DNA of 47,080 nt from Marmoricola sp. (GCA_025964795.1 JAOPYC010000062.1:1-47080); one strand, 5' to 3'; positions 1 through 7,873 are shown, numbered from the stretch's first letter. Notes: a model not told the origin generated them from the letters alone. A program made the numbers and translations.

Positions 1-494
1 GTGAGCAGGTCGCCGGTGAACGCGCGGGTGGCGATCAGCAGCGCCACGGTGAAGCCGATGCCGGAGATGGTGCCGCTGCCGAGCACGGCCGCCCAGCCCA
101 CCGGCGACCGCACCCGCCCGCGAGAGAGGACGGTCACCGCCCACGAGGTGACCACGACGGCCAGCGGCTTGCCGGCGACGTACCCGACGAGCACGCCGAG
201 GGTGACGGGCGTCGTGTAGGCGTGGGCGAGGAAGCCCCGCCGAGGGCCAGCGCGGTGTCGGTGGACATCGCGATGCCCCACCCGTGCGCGCTCGAGCGCC
301 CGGCGTTGAAGGCGAGGTAAATCAGCACCGGGATCACCATCGCGAGCAGTCCGACCGCCAGCGGCAGCAGGAACCGCCGCCGCTCGCGCAGGTCCCCGAG
401 GTCGAACTCGAGGCGCCGATCGCCCCCGGCGCCACAGGGTGTGCCGGCGCCACAGCCCGCTCGAGGTCGAGGCGTCGCTGCCTGCGTCACTCAT
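1..494 (-). pseudogene. nhaA: Decayed NhaA-family Na+/H+ antiporter (3' end outside window)
   Basis: Three NhaA pieces lie in order but in different frames. A start at 494 gives MSDAGSDASTSS... and about 23 residues. Another frame then gives the segment EFDLGDLRERRRFLLPL through HGWGIAMSTDTALALG (roughly 240-430). A third frame gives TTPVTLGVLVGYVAGKP through GTISGIGFTVALLIATRAF (to position 1). In intact NhaA these pieces are separated by the first transmembrane helices (about 70 residues) and by a central block that includes the two adjacent Asp residues of the ion-binding site. Both blocks are missing here and both junctions change frame, so no functional antiporter can be made. The family assignment rests on recognised NhaA motifs and the pseudogene call on the frame changes. 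A sequencing or assembly error could explain a frame shift but not two large missing blocks. Confidence 0.8.
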
Positions 495-543
495 CGCTCG
501 CCCCGCGATGAGACTACTGAGGCGGAGGTTTCCCGTCGCCCCG

Positions 544-549
544 TAGGTT
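544..549 (+). promoter_or_regulatory. Predicted -10 (TAGGTT) for a leaderless patatin transcript
   Basis: TAGGTT ends 6 nt before the ATG at 556, which would place the transcription start at the start codon. No Shine-Dalgarno lies at normal spacing. The same TAnnnT-N6/7-start arrangement recurs at many genes in the window. Confidence 0.5.
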
Positions 550-555
550 GCGCAC

Positions 556-1386
556 ATGACGCGCACAGCACTCGTCCTCGGTGGGGGCGGCATCACCGGT
601 ATCGCCTGGGAGCTCGGCATCCTCAAGGGCCTGGCCGATGCGGGGGTCGACCTGAGCCAGGCCGATCTCGTGGTCGGTACGTCGGCGGGGTCGGTCGTCG
701 GGGCCCAGATCACCACCGGCCAGACGCTCGACGACCTCTACGCCACGCAGCTGGAGCCGGCCGACCACGAGATCGGTGCCGAGCTGTCGCGGTTCACCAT
801 GCTCCGGCTGGTGCCGCCGATGCTCTGGCCGGGCACCCAGGAGAAGAAGCTCAAGCGGGTTGGCAAGGTCTCGATGAAGGCCCACTCACCCGGCGGGGAG
901 AAGCGCATCGGCGTGATCCGCTCGCGGATCGGCACGGTCGACTGGACCCACCGCGACCTCAAGGTGACCGCGGTCGAGGCGGAGACCGGCGAGTTCGTGG
1001 CCTTCGACCGCAACAGCGGGGTCGACCTCGTGCACGCGGTGGCGGCGAGCTGCGCCGTACCCCTGGTGTGGCCGGCGGTGACGATCAACGAGAAGCACTA
1101 CGTCGACGGTGGGATGCGCTCGACCGCCAACGTCGACCTGGCGGCAGGAGCCGACGTGGTCGTGGTGATCGCGCCGCTGCCGCAGGCGTTCAGCAAGGCC
1201 ACCTCGATCCGCGCCCAGCTGGCGAGCACCGGCGCCGCGCGCACGGCCGTGGTGACCCCCGACGAGCGGGCGCTGCTCGACATCGGCAAGAACGTCCTGG
1301 ACCCGGCCAAGCGCGCCGACGCCGCCCGCACCGGCCTGCGCCAGGCCGCCGACGTGGTCGAGAAGGTCCGCGCGGCCTGGTGCTGA
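556..1386 (+). CDS. Patatin-like phospholipase family protein
   Basis: This 276-residue protein has the full patatin signature. A glycine-rich oxyanion loop lies at residues 9-15 (GGGGITG). The nucleophile elbow GTSAG carries Ser43, and the DGG motif of the Ser-Asp dyad carries Asp184. Such enzymes cleave acyl esters of phospholipids or neutral lipids. There is no signal peptide or membrane helix, so it is probably cytosolic and may act at the inner membrane face. The ATG at 556 starts just before the first beta strand and follows a leaderless-type -10. It stands alone between a dead nhaA and a convergent membrane-protein gene. The exact substrate cannot be read from the sequence. Confidence 0.9.
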   Translation: MTRTALVLGGGGITGIAWELGILKGLADAGVDLSQADLVVGTSAGSVVGAQITTGQTLDDLYATQLEPADHEIGAELSRFTMLRLVPPMLWPGTQEKKLKRVGKVSMKAHSPGGEKRIGVIRSRIGTVDWTHRDLKVTAVEAETGEFVAFDRNSGVDLVHAVAASCAVPLVWPAVTINEKHYVDGGMRSTANVDLAAGADVVVVIAPLPQAFSKATSIRAQLASTGAARTAVVTPDERALLDIGKNVLDPAKRADAARTGLRQAADVVEKVRAAWC

Positions 1387-1396
1387 GCGCTGCGGG

Positions 1397-1879
1397 TCAG
1401 GGCTGCTTCGAGTGCGCGAGCATGCTCCGCTCGCGGCCGGTCGTGACAGCCGTGAGGCCGAGGGCGACCAAGGTCATCACCACGACGAGCGGCCAGTAGA
1501 CCCACAGCTCCCACTCGTAGTGCTCGCTGAGCTCGTAGGTCTCCTTGAGCCCGATGAGCCACGCACCGAACCCGACGAGCATCCAGCCGCGCACGATGGA
1601 CATGAACCGCGTGAAGAGCTCGACCTCCTCGGGCGTGAGCAGCGTCAGGATCGACTGCTGGTAGTCGTTGCGGCGTCGCGAGACGAGCACCAGCCGCACC
1701 GGTGGCAGCAGCCACCACCAGCGGGAGACCCGGGGCGGGGGAGGCAGCCCGTCCATCGCCAGCTGCAGGCGGTCCCGCGCCTCGTCCTCGGCGCGCAGCT
1801 CCACGCTGGCCTGGTAGATCGGCCCGGCGACGAGCAGCCAGGCCCCGAGGAAGCCGAACCAGTAGATCAGGGTGTGCAC
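1397..1879 (-). CDS. Small membrane protein of unknown function
   Basis: The 160-residue product has three likely membrane segments (about residues 2-22, 94-112 and 126-147). A basic, tryptophan-rich cytosolic-looking stretch (about 45-75) contains SRWWWLLPPVRLVLVSRRR, and a short Glu/Tyr-rich loop precedes the last helix. I do not recognise a named family. The GTG start at 1879 is preceded by CACGCT at leaderless spacing. The gene is convergent with the patatin gene (10 nt apart) and lies 13 nt downstream of the hydrolase gene that ends at 1893, in the same direction, so the two may be co-transcribed. Confidence 0.65.
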   Translation of the reverse strand: MHTLIYWFGFLGAWLLVAGPIYQASVELRAEDEARDRLQLAMDGLPPPPRVSRWWWLLPPVRLVLVSRRRNDYQQSILTLLTPEEVELFTRFMSIVRGWMLVGFGAWLIGLKETYELSEHYEWELWVYWPLVVVMTLVALGLTAVTTGRERSMLAHSKQP

Positions 1880-1892
1880 GAGGTGCAGCGTG

Positions 1893-2774
1893 TCATGCGT
1901 CGGCGGCGCGGGCCCTGAGCCAGTCGACGACCTCGGCGGTGATCTCGTCTCGGTTGGTCTCGTTGAAGATCTCGTGCCGGGCCCCGGGGTGGACGCGGGT
2001 GGTCACGTCGACCACGCCCGCGTCGCGGTAGCGCTGACCCAGCAGCTCGGCCAGCTGCCCGTCACCGGAGAGCGGGTCGGCCTGTCCGGAGACGATCAGG
2101 ATCGGCAGGTCGGGACGGATCCCGGCCAGCGCCCCGGGGTCGGCGAGCCGCGCCGCCTGGGTGAACATCTGCGGGATGGCGTCCTCGGGCACGTCGAAGC
2201 CGCACAGCGGGTCCACGACGTAGGCGTCGACCTCGGCCTCGTCACGGGAGAGCCACTCGTAGCCGGTCCGGTGCTCGAACCCGGCGTTGAACGCCTCGAG
2301 GCCCACGGGTCCCTCGGCCTGGGCCAGGTCGGCGGCCAGCACGTCGAGCGCGGTCGAGCCGGACAGCACCACGCCGGCGTACTGGTGGGAGTGGTCCAGC
2401 AGCACCGACTGCGCGGCGAAGGACCCCATCGAGTGGGCCACCAGGAACAAGGGTAGGTCCGGGTTGGCCCGCTGGATGCTCCCGCCGTACGCCGCGACGT
2501 CGTCGATCAGGCCCTGGAAGCCGGGCTTCCCGAAGTCACCGAGCCCGGCCTCGGAGAGGGCGGACCGACCGTGGCCGCGGTGGTCGTTCGCGTCGACGAG
2601 GAAGCCGGCCTCGTTCAGCGCCTGCGCGAGCCGGTCGTAGCGCGCGCCGTGCTCGGCGAGCCCGTGGGCGATCTGCACGACGCCGACGCGGTTGGTCGCG
2701 GCCGCCGTCCAGGCGTACGTCGCGAGCTCGGTCGCATCGGCAGGGGACCTGAACACGGACTCGTGGAACGTCAT
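1893..2774 (-). CDS. Alpha/beta hydrolase, monoacylglycerol lipase-like (Hydrolase_4)
   Basis: This 293-residue serine hydrolase has the monoglyceride-lipase signature HGLAEHGARYDRLA at residues 37-50, which supplies the oxyanion hole. The nucleophile elbow AHSMGS carries Ser115. Asp233 (GQADPLS) and His267 (GARHEIF) complete the triad. The length is normal for the family. The likely reaction is hydrolysis of monoacylglycerols or related lysolipids in the cytosol. The frame stays open far upstream, but the ATG at 2774 fits the family N-terminus and follows CACGAT at leaderless spacing. It lies directly upstream of the small membrane protein gene. The substrate is inferred from the family. Confidence 0.9.
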   Translation of the reverse strand: MTFHESVFRSPADATELATYAWTAAATNRVGVVQIAHGLAEHGARYDRLAQALNEAGFLVDANDHRGHGRSALSEAGLGDFGKPGFQGLIDDVAAYGGSIQRANPDLPLFLVAHSMGSFAAQSVLLDHSHQYAGVVLSGSTALDVLAADLAQAEGPVGLEAFNAGFEHRTGYEWLSRDEAEVDAYVVDPLCGFDVPEDAIPQMFTQAARLADPGALAGIRPDLPILIVSGQADPLSGDGQLAELLGQRYRDAGVVDVTTRVHPGARHEIFNETNRDEITAEVVDWLRARAADA

Positions 2775-2980
2775 CTCGCGATCGTGGCACACGGTGCGCT
2801 GCCGCGCGAGCGGCACCTCCTGCGGCCGGCGCTGCCCCAGCAGGATCATGTCCGAGGCCTCCGATCCGACGACCTGCGTCGTCTCACGATGGAGGAGTCC
2901 GGAGGGGGCGCTCTGATACCTAGGAGTCTGTCCTGCCGCCTGTGGCAGGCTGCCACGGATGGCGATCCGGATGCGACCGG
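2775..2980. other. Gene-free stretch between the hydrolase gene and a VOC remnant
   Basis: No supported gene is seen here. The stretch holds the hydrolase promoter (CACGAT just upstream of 2774, minus strand) and a small hairpin around 2932-2950 with CCTGCC/GGCAGG arms. The N-terminal half of the dead VOC gene that follows is not recognisable in any frame. Confidence 0.5.
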
Positions 2981-3145
2981 ATGCACCTCGACCTCTACAG
3001 CGACGACCCGGACAGCCAGGTCGAGCCCCTGGTCGGGCTCGGTGCCGAGTGGGTGCGCGGCGTGACCGAGCCGGACGACACCTACGTGGTCCTGCTCGAC
3101 CCCGAGGGCAACGAGTTCTGCGTGGTCGCGGTGGACTCCCCCTGA
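2981..3145 (+). pseudogene. C-terminal remnant of a glyoxalase/VOC-fold protein
   Basis: The 54 codons encode the typical C-terminal half of a VOC (glyoxalase-like) domain. It begins HLDLYSDDPDSQVEPLVGLG and ends with the VVLLDPEGNEFCVV strand that usually closes this fold. The N-terminal half, which supplies the other metal ligands and half of the barrel, is absent upstream, so this is best read as a truncated gene. An intact but different VOC gene starts 18 nt downstream. It could also be read as a short protein from the ATG at 2981, but half a VOC domain is unlikely to fold alone. Confidence 0.7.
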
Positions 3146-3162
3146 TCGGGTACAACGAAGCC

Positions 3163-3594
3163 ATGGCCCTCGTGAACAGCACAGGATTCGCCCACGTCCG
3201 GATCACCGTCACCGACATCGCCCGCTCGAAGGCGTTCTACGACCAGGTCTTCGGCTGGCCGGCGGCGATCGACACCTCCGGGGACGTCACCGCCCCGAAG
3301 GAGGACGGCAAGCCCGAGAACTTCTACGGCGGCACGATCTACCAGACCCCGCAGGGGACGCTGTTCGGCCTGCGTCCCGTCGGCAGCGCCCGGTTCGACT
3401 CCGAGCACACCGGCCTCGACCACGTCAGCTTCGCCGTCGACTCGCGCGACGAGCTGCAGAGCGCGGCGGCGGCGCTGTCGGAGGCCGGCATCGAGCACGG
3501 CGAGATCATCGACCTCGACGACGCTGGCCTGGCCATCTTGTCGTTCCAGGATCCCGACGACATCAACATCGAGCTGACCGCGCCGCTCGGCTGA
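3163..3594 (+). CDS. VOC family protein (glyoxalase/dioxygenase fold)
   Basis: The 143-residue protein has two paired VOC half-modules. The first begins GFAHVRITVTDIARSKAFYDQVFGW, in shortened form HVRITVTDI with a following helix. The second is GLDHVSFAVDSRDEL, and the protein ends in the FQDPDDINIEL strand. Likely metal ligands are His11 in the first module, a His in the second, and the C-terminal Glu of IEL. VOC enzymes include glyoxalases, extradiol dioxygenases and resistance proteins; the substrate here is unknown. The ATG at 3163 is chosen because it precedes the first strand and follows TACAAC at leaderless spacing. It is a single-gene unit, convergent with the GlsB-like gene. Confidence 0.85.
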   Translation: MALVNSTGFAHVRITVTDIARSKAFYDQVFGWPAAIDTSGDVTAPKEDGKPENFYGGTIYQTPQGTLFGLRPVGSARFDSEHTGLDHVSFAVDSRDELQSAAAALSEAGIEHGEIIDLDDAGLAILSFQDPDDINIELTAPLG

Positions 3595-3636
3595 GCCGCG
3601 CGGGATCGGGTCGGCCCAAGCGGTCCTTCTGCAGGC

Positions 3637-3915
3637 TCAGGCGCGGATCTGCTTGTTGCCCCTGCCCCCCGTGACCGTCTCCGCGACACCGACGAGCAGG
3701 ACCGCCGCCACGATGGCGACGATGCCGCCGAGGATGTTGAGCTCGCCGAAGTCGCCGGTGCCGAGGGTGCTGGCGACGAGTCCCCCGATGAGGGAGCCGA
3801 CGATCCCGAGGCCGAGCGTGGCCAGGATGCTGAGGTTCTGCTTGCCGGGCTTGATGAGACGCGCCACCGCACCGACGAACAGACCGAAGACGATGAAGCC
3901 GATGATCCCGAACAT
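3637..3915 (-). CDS. GlsB/YeaQ/YmgE family stress-response membrane protein
   Basis: The 92-residue protein is made of three glycine-rich membrane helices (about 2-20, 30-52 and 60-80), with the family hallmark ARLIKPGKQ after the first helix. It belongs to the transglycosylase-associated (PF04226) group, small inner-membrane proteins often induced by stress; their molecular role is not established. A strong AGGAGG ribosome site precedes the ATG at 3915, which is unusual here because many neighbours look leaderless. It is monocistronic. Confidence 0.92.
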   Translation of the reverse strand: MFGIIGFIVFGLFVGAVARLIKPGKQNLSILATLGLGIVGSLIGGLVASTLGTGDFGELNILGGIVAIVAAVLLVGVAETVTGGRGNKQIRA

Positions 3916-3994
3916 GTTGTTCCTCCTGTAGTCGTGTCCACCACGCTAGCCCCGCGATGGTTGGCGACTTGGTGCCTCGCCCCAGACTGGCCCG

Positions 3995-4762
3995 ATGACA
4001 GGGGAGCAGCCGAACGCGGTCTACCGCGTGGCGTGGGCCGTCGCCGCGCTGGTCGCGGTGGGCGTGCTGGTGCTCTCCCTGCTCGTCGTCCTCGGCCGGG
4101 GTCCTTGGCTGCCGGGGGTGGCCGACTGCACCGTCGAGGCGGGTGGGCGTTCCGTCGAGCTGTCGGCCCAGGAGGCGCAGAGCGCCGCGTCGGTCGCGGC
4201 CGGGGCCGTGCGGGTCCGGGCGTCCGCGGCCCGCGCAGAGCGCGCGGTCGCGAGCGTGCTCGACGCACCCGACGCGGACGTCCGGCTGGTGACGGCCGCG
4301 CTCACCGGCCGGGTCCCCCACGCGCTCAGCTGCCGGCACGGCGGTGCCGACCACGCCGAGTCCGACCGGCTCGACGCCGCGGGTCTCACCGGTCGCACCG
4401 AGCGGGTCCGTCGCGACCTGCGCGCCGCGTTCGGCCCGCTGAAGGAAGGCGGCTTCGCCCCGGGCGGGGTGCGCAGCGGTCACATGGTGGGGTCGGCGCA
4501 CTACGAGGGCCGTGCCGTCGACGTGTTCTTCCGGCCCGTGAACCGGCGCAACCGGACCGGTGGCTGGGCGACGGCGCAGTACCTCGTCGCCCACGCCCAG
4601 CGCCTCGAGATCGACACGGTGATCTTCGACGCCCGGATCTGGACCGCACGCCGGGCCGACGAGGGCTGGCGCACCTACCGGCTGGACACGTCCGGGCGGT
4701 CGCGCCAGGTGGCCGCGATCCTGCTGCACCGCGACCACGTCCACGTCGACGTGGCCGGCTGA
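3995..4762 (+). CDS. Membrane-anchored protein with peptidase M15-like (ARB_07466-type) C-terminal domain
   Basis: The 255-residue protein has one N-terminal membrane anchor (about 10-34), so the rest should face outside. A helical, alanine/arginine-rich middle (about 55-95) follows. The C-terminal domain contains GSAHYEGRAVDVFF, IDTVIFDARIWT and a final HRDHVHVDV. The SxHxxGxAxD and HxH motifs match the zinc-binding pattern of LAS/M15-type peptidoglycan peptidases, and the ARB_07466-like C-terminal domain carries this pattern. Wall-peptide cleavage is therefore possible but not shown; catalytic competence is unproven. CAGACT stands 6 nt before the ATG. The gene is convergent with the DUF429-RelA gene. 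Confidence 0.75.
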   Translation: MTGEQPNAVYRVAWAVAALVAVGVLVLSLLVVLGRGPWLPGVADCTVEAGGRSVELSAQEAQSAASVAAGAVRVRASAARAERAVASVLDAPDADVRLVTAALTGRVPHALSCRHGGADHAESDRLDAAGLTGRTERVRRDLRAAFGPLKEGGFAPGGVRSGHMVGSAHYEGRAVDVFFRPVNRRNRTGGWATAQYLVAHAQRLEIDTVIFDARIWTARRADEGWRTYRLDTSGRSRQVAAILLHRDHVHVDVAG

Positions 4763-4777
4763 CCCGAGGCAGCCCAG

Positions 4778-6541
4778 TCAGCCGAGGCTGTCGCCGGAGA
4801 GCCGCTCCAGCCGAGCCTCGAGGGCGGCGTGCCGGTGGGCGTTGCCGCGCAGCCCGACGTACGCCGGACCGTAGGCGGCCAGGAGCGCGTCGTCGAGTCG
4901 TCGTACGGCGCCGGGCGGGTAGCGGTAGGCCATCCGGGTGCGGATCACGTCCTCGTCGCCGGCGCGGAGCACCTCGCCGAGCTCGTCGAGGGAGGTGATG
5001 CCGAGCTCGAGCAGCAGCCCCGAGATCCAGGCGTAGTGGTCGGTGCGTGACCAGCCGGACTCGGCGTACTGCCCGGCCAGGAACGCCGCGAGCTCGCGCG
5101 GATCGATCCGCGGGTCGTCGTCGGGCACCAGCTCGGTGTCGGGACCGCTCGCGGCCGAGGAGCGCAGGGTGTCGCGGATCGTGGAGAACTCGCGGTCGGC
5201 CAGCTCCAGCAGCCCCGCCGCGAGGGTGAACCGGCGGTCGAAGTCGCGCGCGTGCTCGTCGGGCATCGTGCCCTTGTAGCGGATGTCGTGCTCGAACTCC
5301 GCCCACGCGTGCTGCAGCACCGTGCGGATCTGGATCTGCGCGGTGTGCCCCCGCACCAGCTCGTACGACGGGTGCCCCTCGCGGGCGGCGTCCAGCTCGA
5401 TCAGCAGGTGCCGGCTGGCATAGCCGAACCGGCCCTCCTGCGCGGTCTCGCGGCCCATGTCACGATCGTCCTTGACCACCACCTGGTCGCCGAGCAGCTC
5501 GGCGACCGCGGAGACGTCGCTGTGCACGTAGGTGATCACCCGGATGCCGATGGTGTCGGTGATCTCGCGCAGCGGGTCGGTGTAGAGCGCCTTGCCGTCC
5601 CGGGTGCGCCGGGCCTTCTCGGCGAAGGAGGCGACGGTCTTGGTCCGCCCGGTGACGCTGAGGTAGTTGATGCCGGCGTCGTCGAGGATCGAGGTGACCA
5701 GCGCCAGGAACTGCTCCCCGGCGGCCACCAGCGCGGGGTGCCGGAGGGTGAACTCGCGCACGGGGTCGGCCACGGGGGCCGGCGGCCGCGGCGGGCGCGG
5801 GCTCGGTGTCAGGTCGGCGGGCAGCGTCGGGGTGACGATGTAGCCGGTCTCGAAGTCGCCGTACGTCGTCGCGTCCTCGGCCCTGCGGTCGACGAAGAGA
5901 GCCACGTAGGCGCACACCACCGCGTCCACCTGGTCCTCCACGACGCGGAGCTCGCTCTTGCGCGTCGCGGTCTCGGCCAGGGTGCGCAGGGCGGTCCAGG
6001 CGGGATCGGCCAGGTCGAGGCCCGGCTCGGCGTCCGCCAGGCCCTCGAGCAGCCCCATCAGCGTGAGCAGCTCGAGCCGCAGGCTCTCCAGGTCACGGCC
6101 GGGCTTGTTCTTGTACTTCAGCGTGCGTCCCAGGCGGAACAGCGCCACCGTCGCCGGGTGCGGGTAGACCTCGATGGCCCGGCGCCGGCGGCCGGAGCGC
6201 GGGTTCATGTCCAGGCCCAGCGCCTGGCTGAGCACGGCACCGCGCGGCAACCCGCTGAACTCGGGCTTGCCGGTGTTGGCGGGGTGCGCGCCCGCGTCGA
6301 ACCGGGCGAAGTCCCGGTTGAGCGCCGCCTCGGCCGGGCGGTTGCCGGTCGGGTTGGTGACGATCAGGGGAGCGTCGATGGCGACGAGGCAGTCGCCCGC
6401 GGCGTACGGCGTCAGGGCGGCGAGGATCTCCTCGTCGGTGCTCACCGTGGAGACGTGCACCAGCCGGCCGGCATCGTCGACCACGGCCAGGCCGGTGGGG
6501 CGCTTCATCCCCCACGCGAGGTCGACACCGATGTGGAACAC
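4778..6541 (-). CDS. DUF429-RelA/SpoT fusion protein
   Basis: This 587-residue protein joins two domains that are normally separate. Residues 1-225 are DUF429, a predicted RNase H-fold nuclease domain, with GVDLA (Asp7), AIDAPL (Asp56), EVYPHPA (Glu124) and EDQVDAVVCAYVA (Asp206). A proline-rich linker spans about 240-260. Residues 265-440 are an alarmone-synthetase-like RelA/SpoT domain with TGRTKT (Arg299, Lys301), ITD (Asp329), GYASRH (Tyr374, His378), QIQIRT and EHDIRYK. The Glu usually found at the start of the E-x-QIRT motif is Gln402, which may lower or change activity. Residues 470-587 are a helical tail of unknown role. The HD hydrolase, TGS and ACT domains of long Rel proteins are absent. 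The GTG start follows CAGGCT with a 7-nt gap. It could make (p)ppGpp, pyrophosphorylate another substrate such as tRNA, or only bind nucleotides. Confidence 0.85.
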   Translation of the reverse strand: MFHIGVDLAWGMKRPTGLAVVDDAGRLVHVSTVSTDEEILAALTPYAAGDCLVAIDAPLIVTNPTGNRPAEAALNRDFARFDAGAHPANTGKPEFSGLPRGAVLSQALGLDMNPRSGRRRRAIEVYPHPATVALFRLGRTLKYKNKPGRDLESLRLELLTLMGLLEGLADAEPGLDLADPAWTALRTLAETATRKSELRVVEDQVDAVVCAYVALFVDRRAEDATTYGDFETGYIVTPTLPADLTPSPRPPRPPAPVADPVREFTLRHPALVAAGEQFLALVTSILDDAGINYLSVTGRTKTVASFAEKARRTRDGKALYTDPLREITDTIGIRVITYVHSDVSAVAELLGDQVVVKDDRDMGRETAQEGRFGYASRHLLIELDAAREGHPSYELVRGHTAQIQIRTVLQHAWAEFEHDIRYKGTMPDEHARDFDRRFTLAAGLLELADREFSTIRDTLRSSAASGPDTELVPDDDPRIDPRELAAFLAGQYAESGWSRTDHYAWISGLLLELGITSLDELGEVLRAGDEDVIRTRMAYRYPPGAVRRLDDALLAAYGPAYVGLRGNAHRHAALEARLERLSGDSLG

Positions 6542-6619
6542 GCTGCCCAGCCTGCCGCATCGCGCGTGGGTGTGCGCGACTGGCTCTTTTCCGACCGGCG
6601 CTTCTCCGCCGGGCTGGTC

Positions 6620-7177
6620 CTACTGGCCGACCCGGCCGTCGATGCGCTCGCGCAGCAGGTCGGCGTGGCCGCAGTGGCGGGCGTACTCCTCGACCATGTG
6701 CAGCAGCACCTCGCGGAGCACGTCGCCCTGCGGCCCGGTGGTCGCGAGGTCCTCGGTCCGGTCGACGTACGCCTCGGCGAAGGCGACCTCCTCGCGCCAA
6801 CGCGCGAAGGACTCCTCGACGACGGCCGGGTCGGAGCCGGCGTCGTCGAACTCGTTCTCGCCGTCCCCGCGGTAGAGGCGTGGGACGTCCTCGCCCGCCA
6901 TCGCGATCCGGAACCACGCCTGCTCGACGGTCGCCAGGTGCCGCACCAGCCCGAGCAGCGAGAGGTCCGAGGGTGGGACCGAGCGCCGCGCCAGCTGGGC
7001 GGCGTCCAGGCCCGCACACTTCAGCTCCAGGGTCAGCCGGTAGTTGCGCAGGTAGCCGAGCAGCAGCTCCCGCTCCCCGTCGAACCCCCCCTCCTGCCGC
7101 GGGTCGTCCTCGGGCGAGAGCCACATGTCCGACCAGCCGAAGGTGCGGGCAGGGAGGGCTCCGTCGTCGTGGGGCAT
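6620..7177 (-). CDS. DinB-like family protein (DUF664)
   Basis: The 185-residue protein has the four-helix DinB/DUF664 pattern. A long first helix contains ERELLLGYLRNYRLTL, followed by LLGLVRHLATVEQAWF, a helix with EEVAFAEAYVDR, and LLHMVEEYARHCGHADLLRE. The three metal-ligand His positions are plausible at the VRHL, LLHMVEEYARH and CGHAD sites. Members include mycothiol- and bacillithiol-dependent transferases and enzymes of unknown substrate, so a thiol-dependent detoxification role is only an inference. I chose the ATG at 7177 over one six codons upstream because GAGAGT lies at leaderless spacing before it. The divergent neighbour is ohr. Confidence 0.82.
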   Translation of the reverse strand: MPHDDGALPARTFGWSDMWLSPEDDPRQEGGFDGERELLLGYLRNYRLTLELKCAGLDAAQLARRSVPPSDLSLLGLVRHLATVEQAWFRIAMAGEDVPRLYRGDGENEFDDAGSDPAVVEESFARWREEVAFAEAYVDRTEDLATTGPQGDVLREVLLHMVEEYARHCGHADLLRERIDGRVGQ

Positions 7178-7296
7178 GGCTGCACTCTCGACCAACGCTG
7201 TGGACGGGGCAACACCATTGCGGGGAATAGCCCCGCCCGGCGTCAGGGTTGCCCCGTGGAGCCCGCCACCGCGGCGCCGCCACGAAGGAGAACCGC

Positions 7297-7719
7297 GTGA
7301 AGATCCTCTACACCGCCGAGGCCCTCGCCACCGGCGCCGGGCGCGACGGCCACGTCCGCTCGACCGACGGCCGCATCGACATGGACCTCGCGGTCCCGAA
7401 GGACATGGGCGGCTCCGGCAACGGCGCCAACCCCGAGGAGCTCTTCGCCGCCGGCTACGCCGCGTGCTTCCACTCCGCGCTGCAGGCGGTGGCCCGCAGC
7501 GCCAAGGCCGACCTCGGGGACTCCACCGTCGGCGCCAAGGTCAGCATCGGGCCCAACGACGCCGGCGGCTTCCAGCTCGAGGTGACCCTTGAGGTCGTCA
7601 TCCCCGAGCTGCCGCACGACCAGGCCCAGGAGCTCGTCGAGCAGGCCCACCAGGTGTGCCCCTACTCCAACGCCACCCGCGGCAACATCGACGTGCACCT
7701 CAAGGTCACCGACGACTGA
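7297..7719 (+). CDS. ohr: Organic hydroperoxide resistance protein Ohr
   Basis: The 140-residue protein matches the OsmC/Ohr family over its whole length, from KILYTAEA to IDVHLKV. The two redox cysteines are in place: peroxidatic Cys57 in AGYAACFHSAL and resolving Cys121 in QVCPYSNAT. The VCPYSNATRGN motif is typical of Ohr rather than OsmC. It reduces organic peroxides in the cytosol with a dithiol reductant. The GTG at 7297 follows an AAGGAG site, so this message has a leader. No MarR-type OhrR gene is adjacent. Confidence 0.95.
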   Translation: MKILYTAEALATGAGRDGHVRSTDGRIDMDLAVPKDMGGSGNGANPEELFAAGYAACFHSALQAVARSAKADLGDSTVGAKVSIGPNDAGGFQLEVTLEVVIPELPHDQAQELVEQAHQVCPYSNATRGNIDVHLKVTDD

Positions 7720-7731
7720 GCGGCAGACCCG

Positions 7732-7773
7732 ACCACGGTGGTTGAGGAGCGAGCCTCAGCGAGCGTCTCGAAA
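7732..7773 (+). repeat. REP-like palindrome, family A, copy 1
   Basis: This 42-nt element begins ACCACGGTGGTTGAGGAGCG and ends GCGTCTCGAAA. Its arms are imperfect inverted repeats (GGTTGAGGAGCGAG against CGAGCGTCTCGAAACC). Two near-identical copies lie at 8501-8542 and 40240-40276. This copy is intergenic, between the convergent ohr and LLM genes. Confidence 0.8.
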
Positions 7774-7824
7774 CCAATGCGCCGAGCCGCGAACCGCCTC
7801 CTCGGGTACGCCGAGGGTCTGGCT

Positions 7825-7860
7825 GTCACCTCGCCAGGTTTCGTCTCGAAACCCGGTGAC
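7825..7860. terminator. Hairpin between convergent ohr and LLM-hemerythrin genes
   Basis: GTCACC...GGTGAC outer arms enclose a perfect GGTTTCG-TCT-CGAAACC stem. It sits between two converging genes, so it may terminate both. There is no T-run, so Rho-independent action is uncertain. The GGTTTCG...CGAAACC stem also resembles half of the nearby REP element. Confidence 0.5.
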
Positions 7861-7873
7861 CCGAACGGCGGCC

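Noticed and set aside
5252-7300. A 2-kb open frame on the plus strand opposite the DUF429-RelA and DinB genes
   Set aside because: Its residue composition (Arg/Gly/His-rich, no family motifs) is that of antisense reading in GC-rich DNA, and the minus strand has clear conserved domains there.
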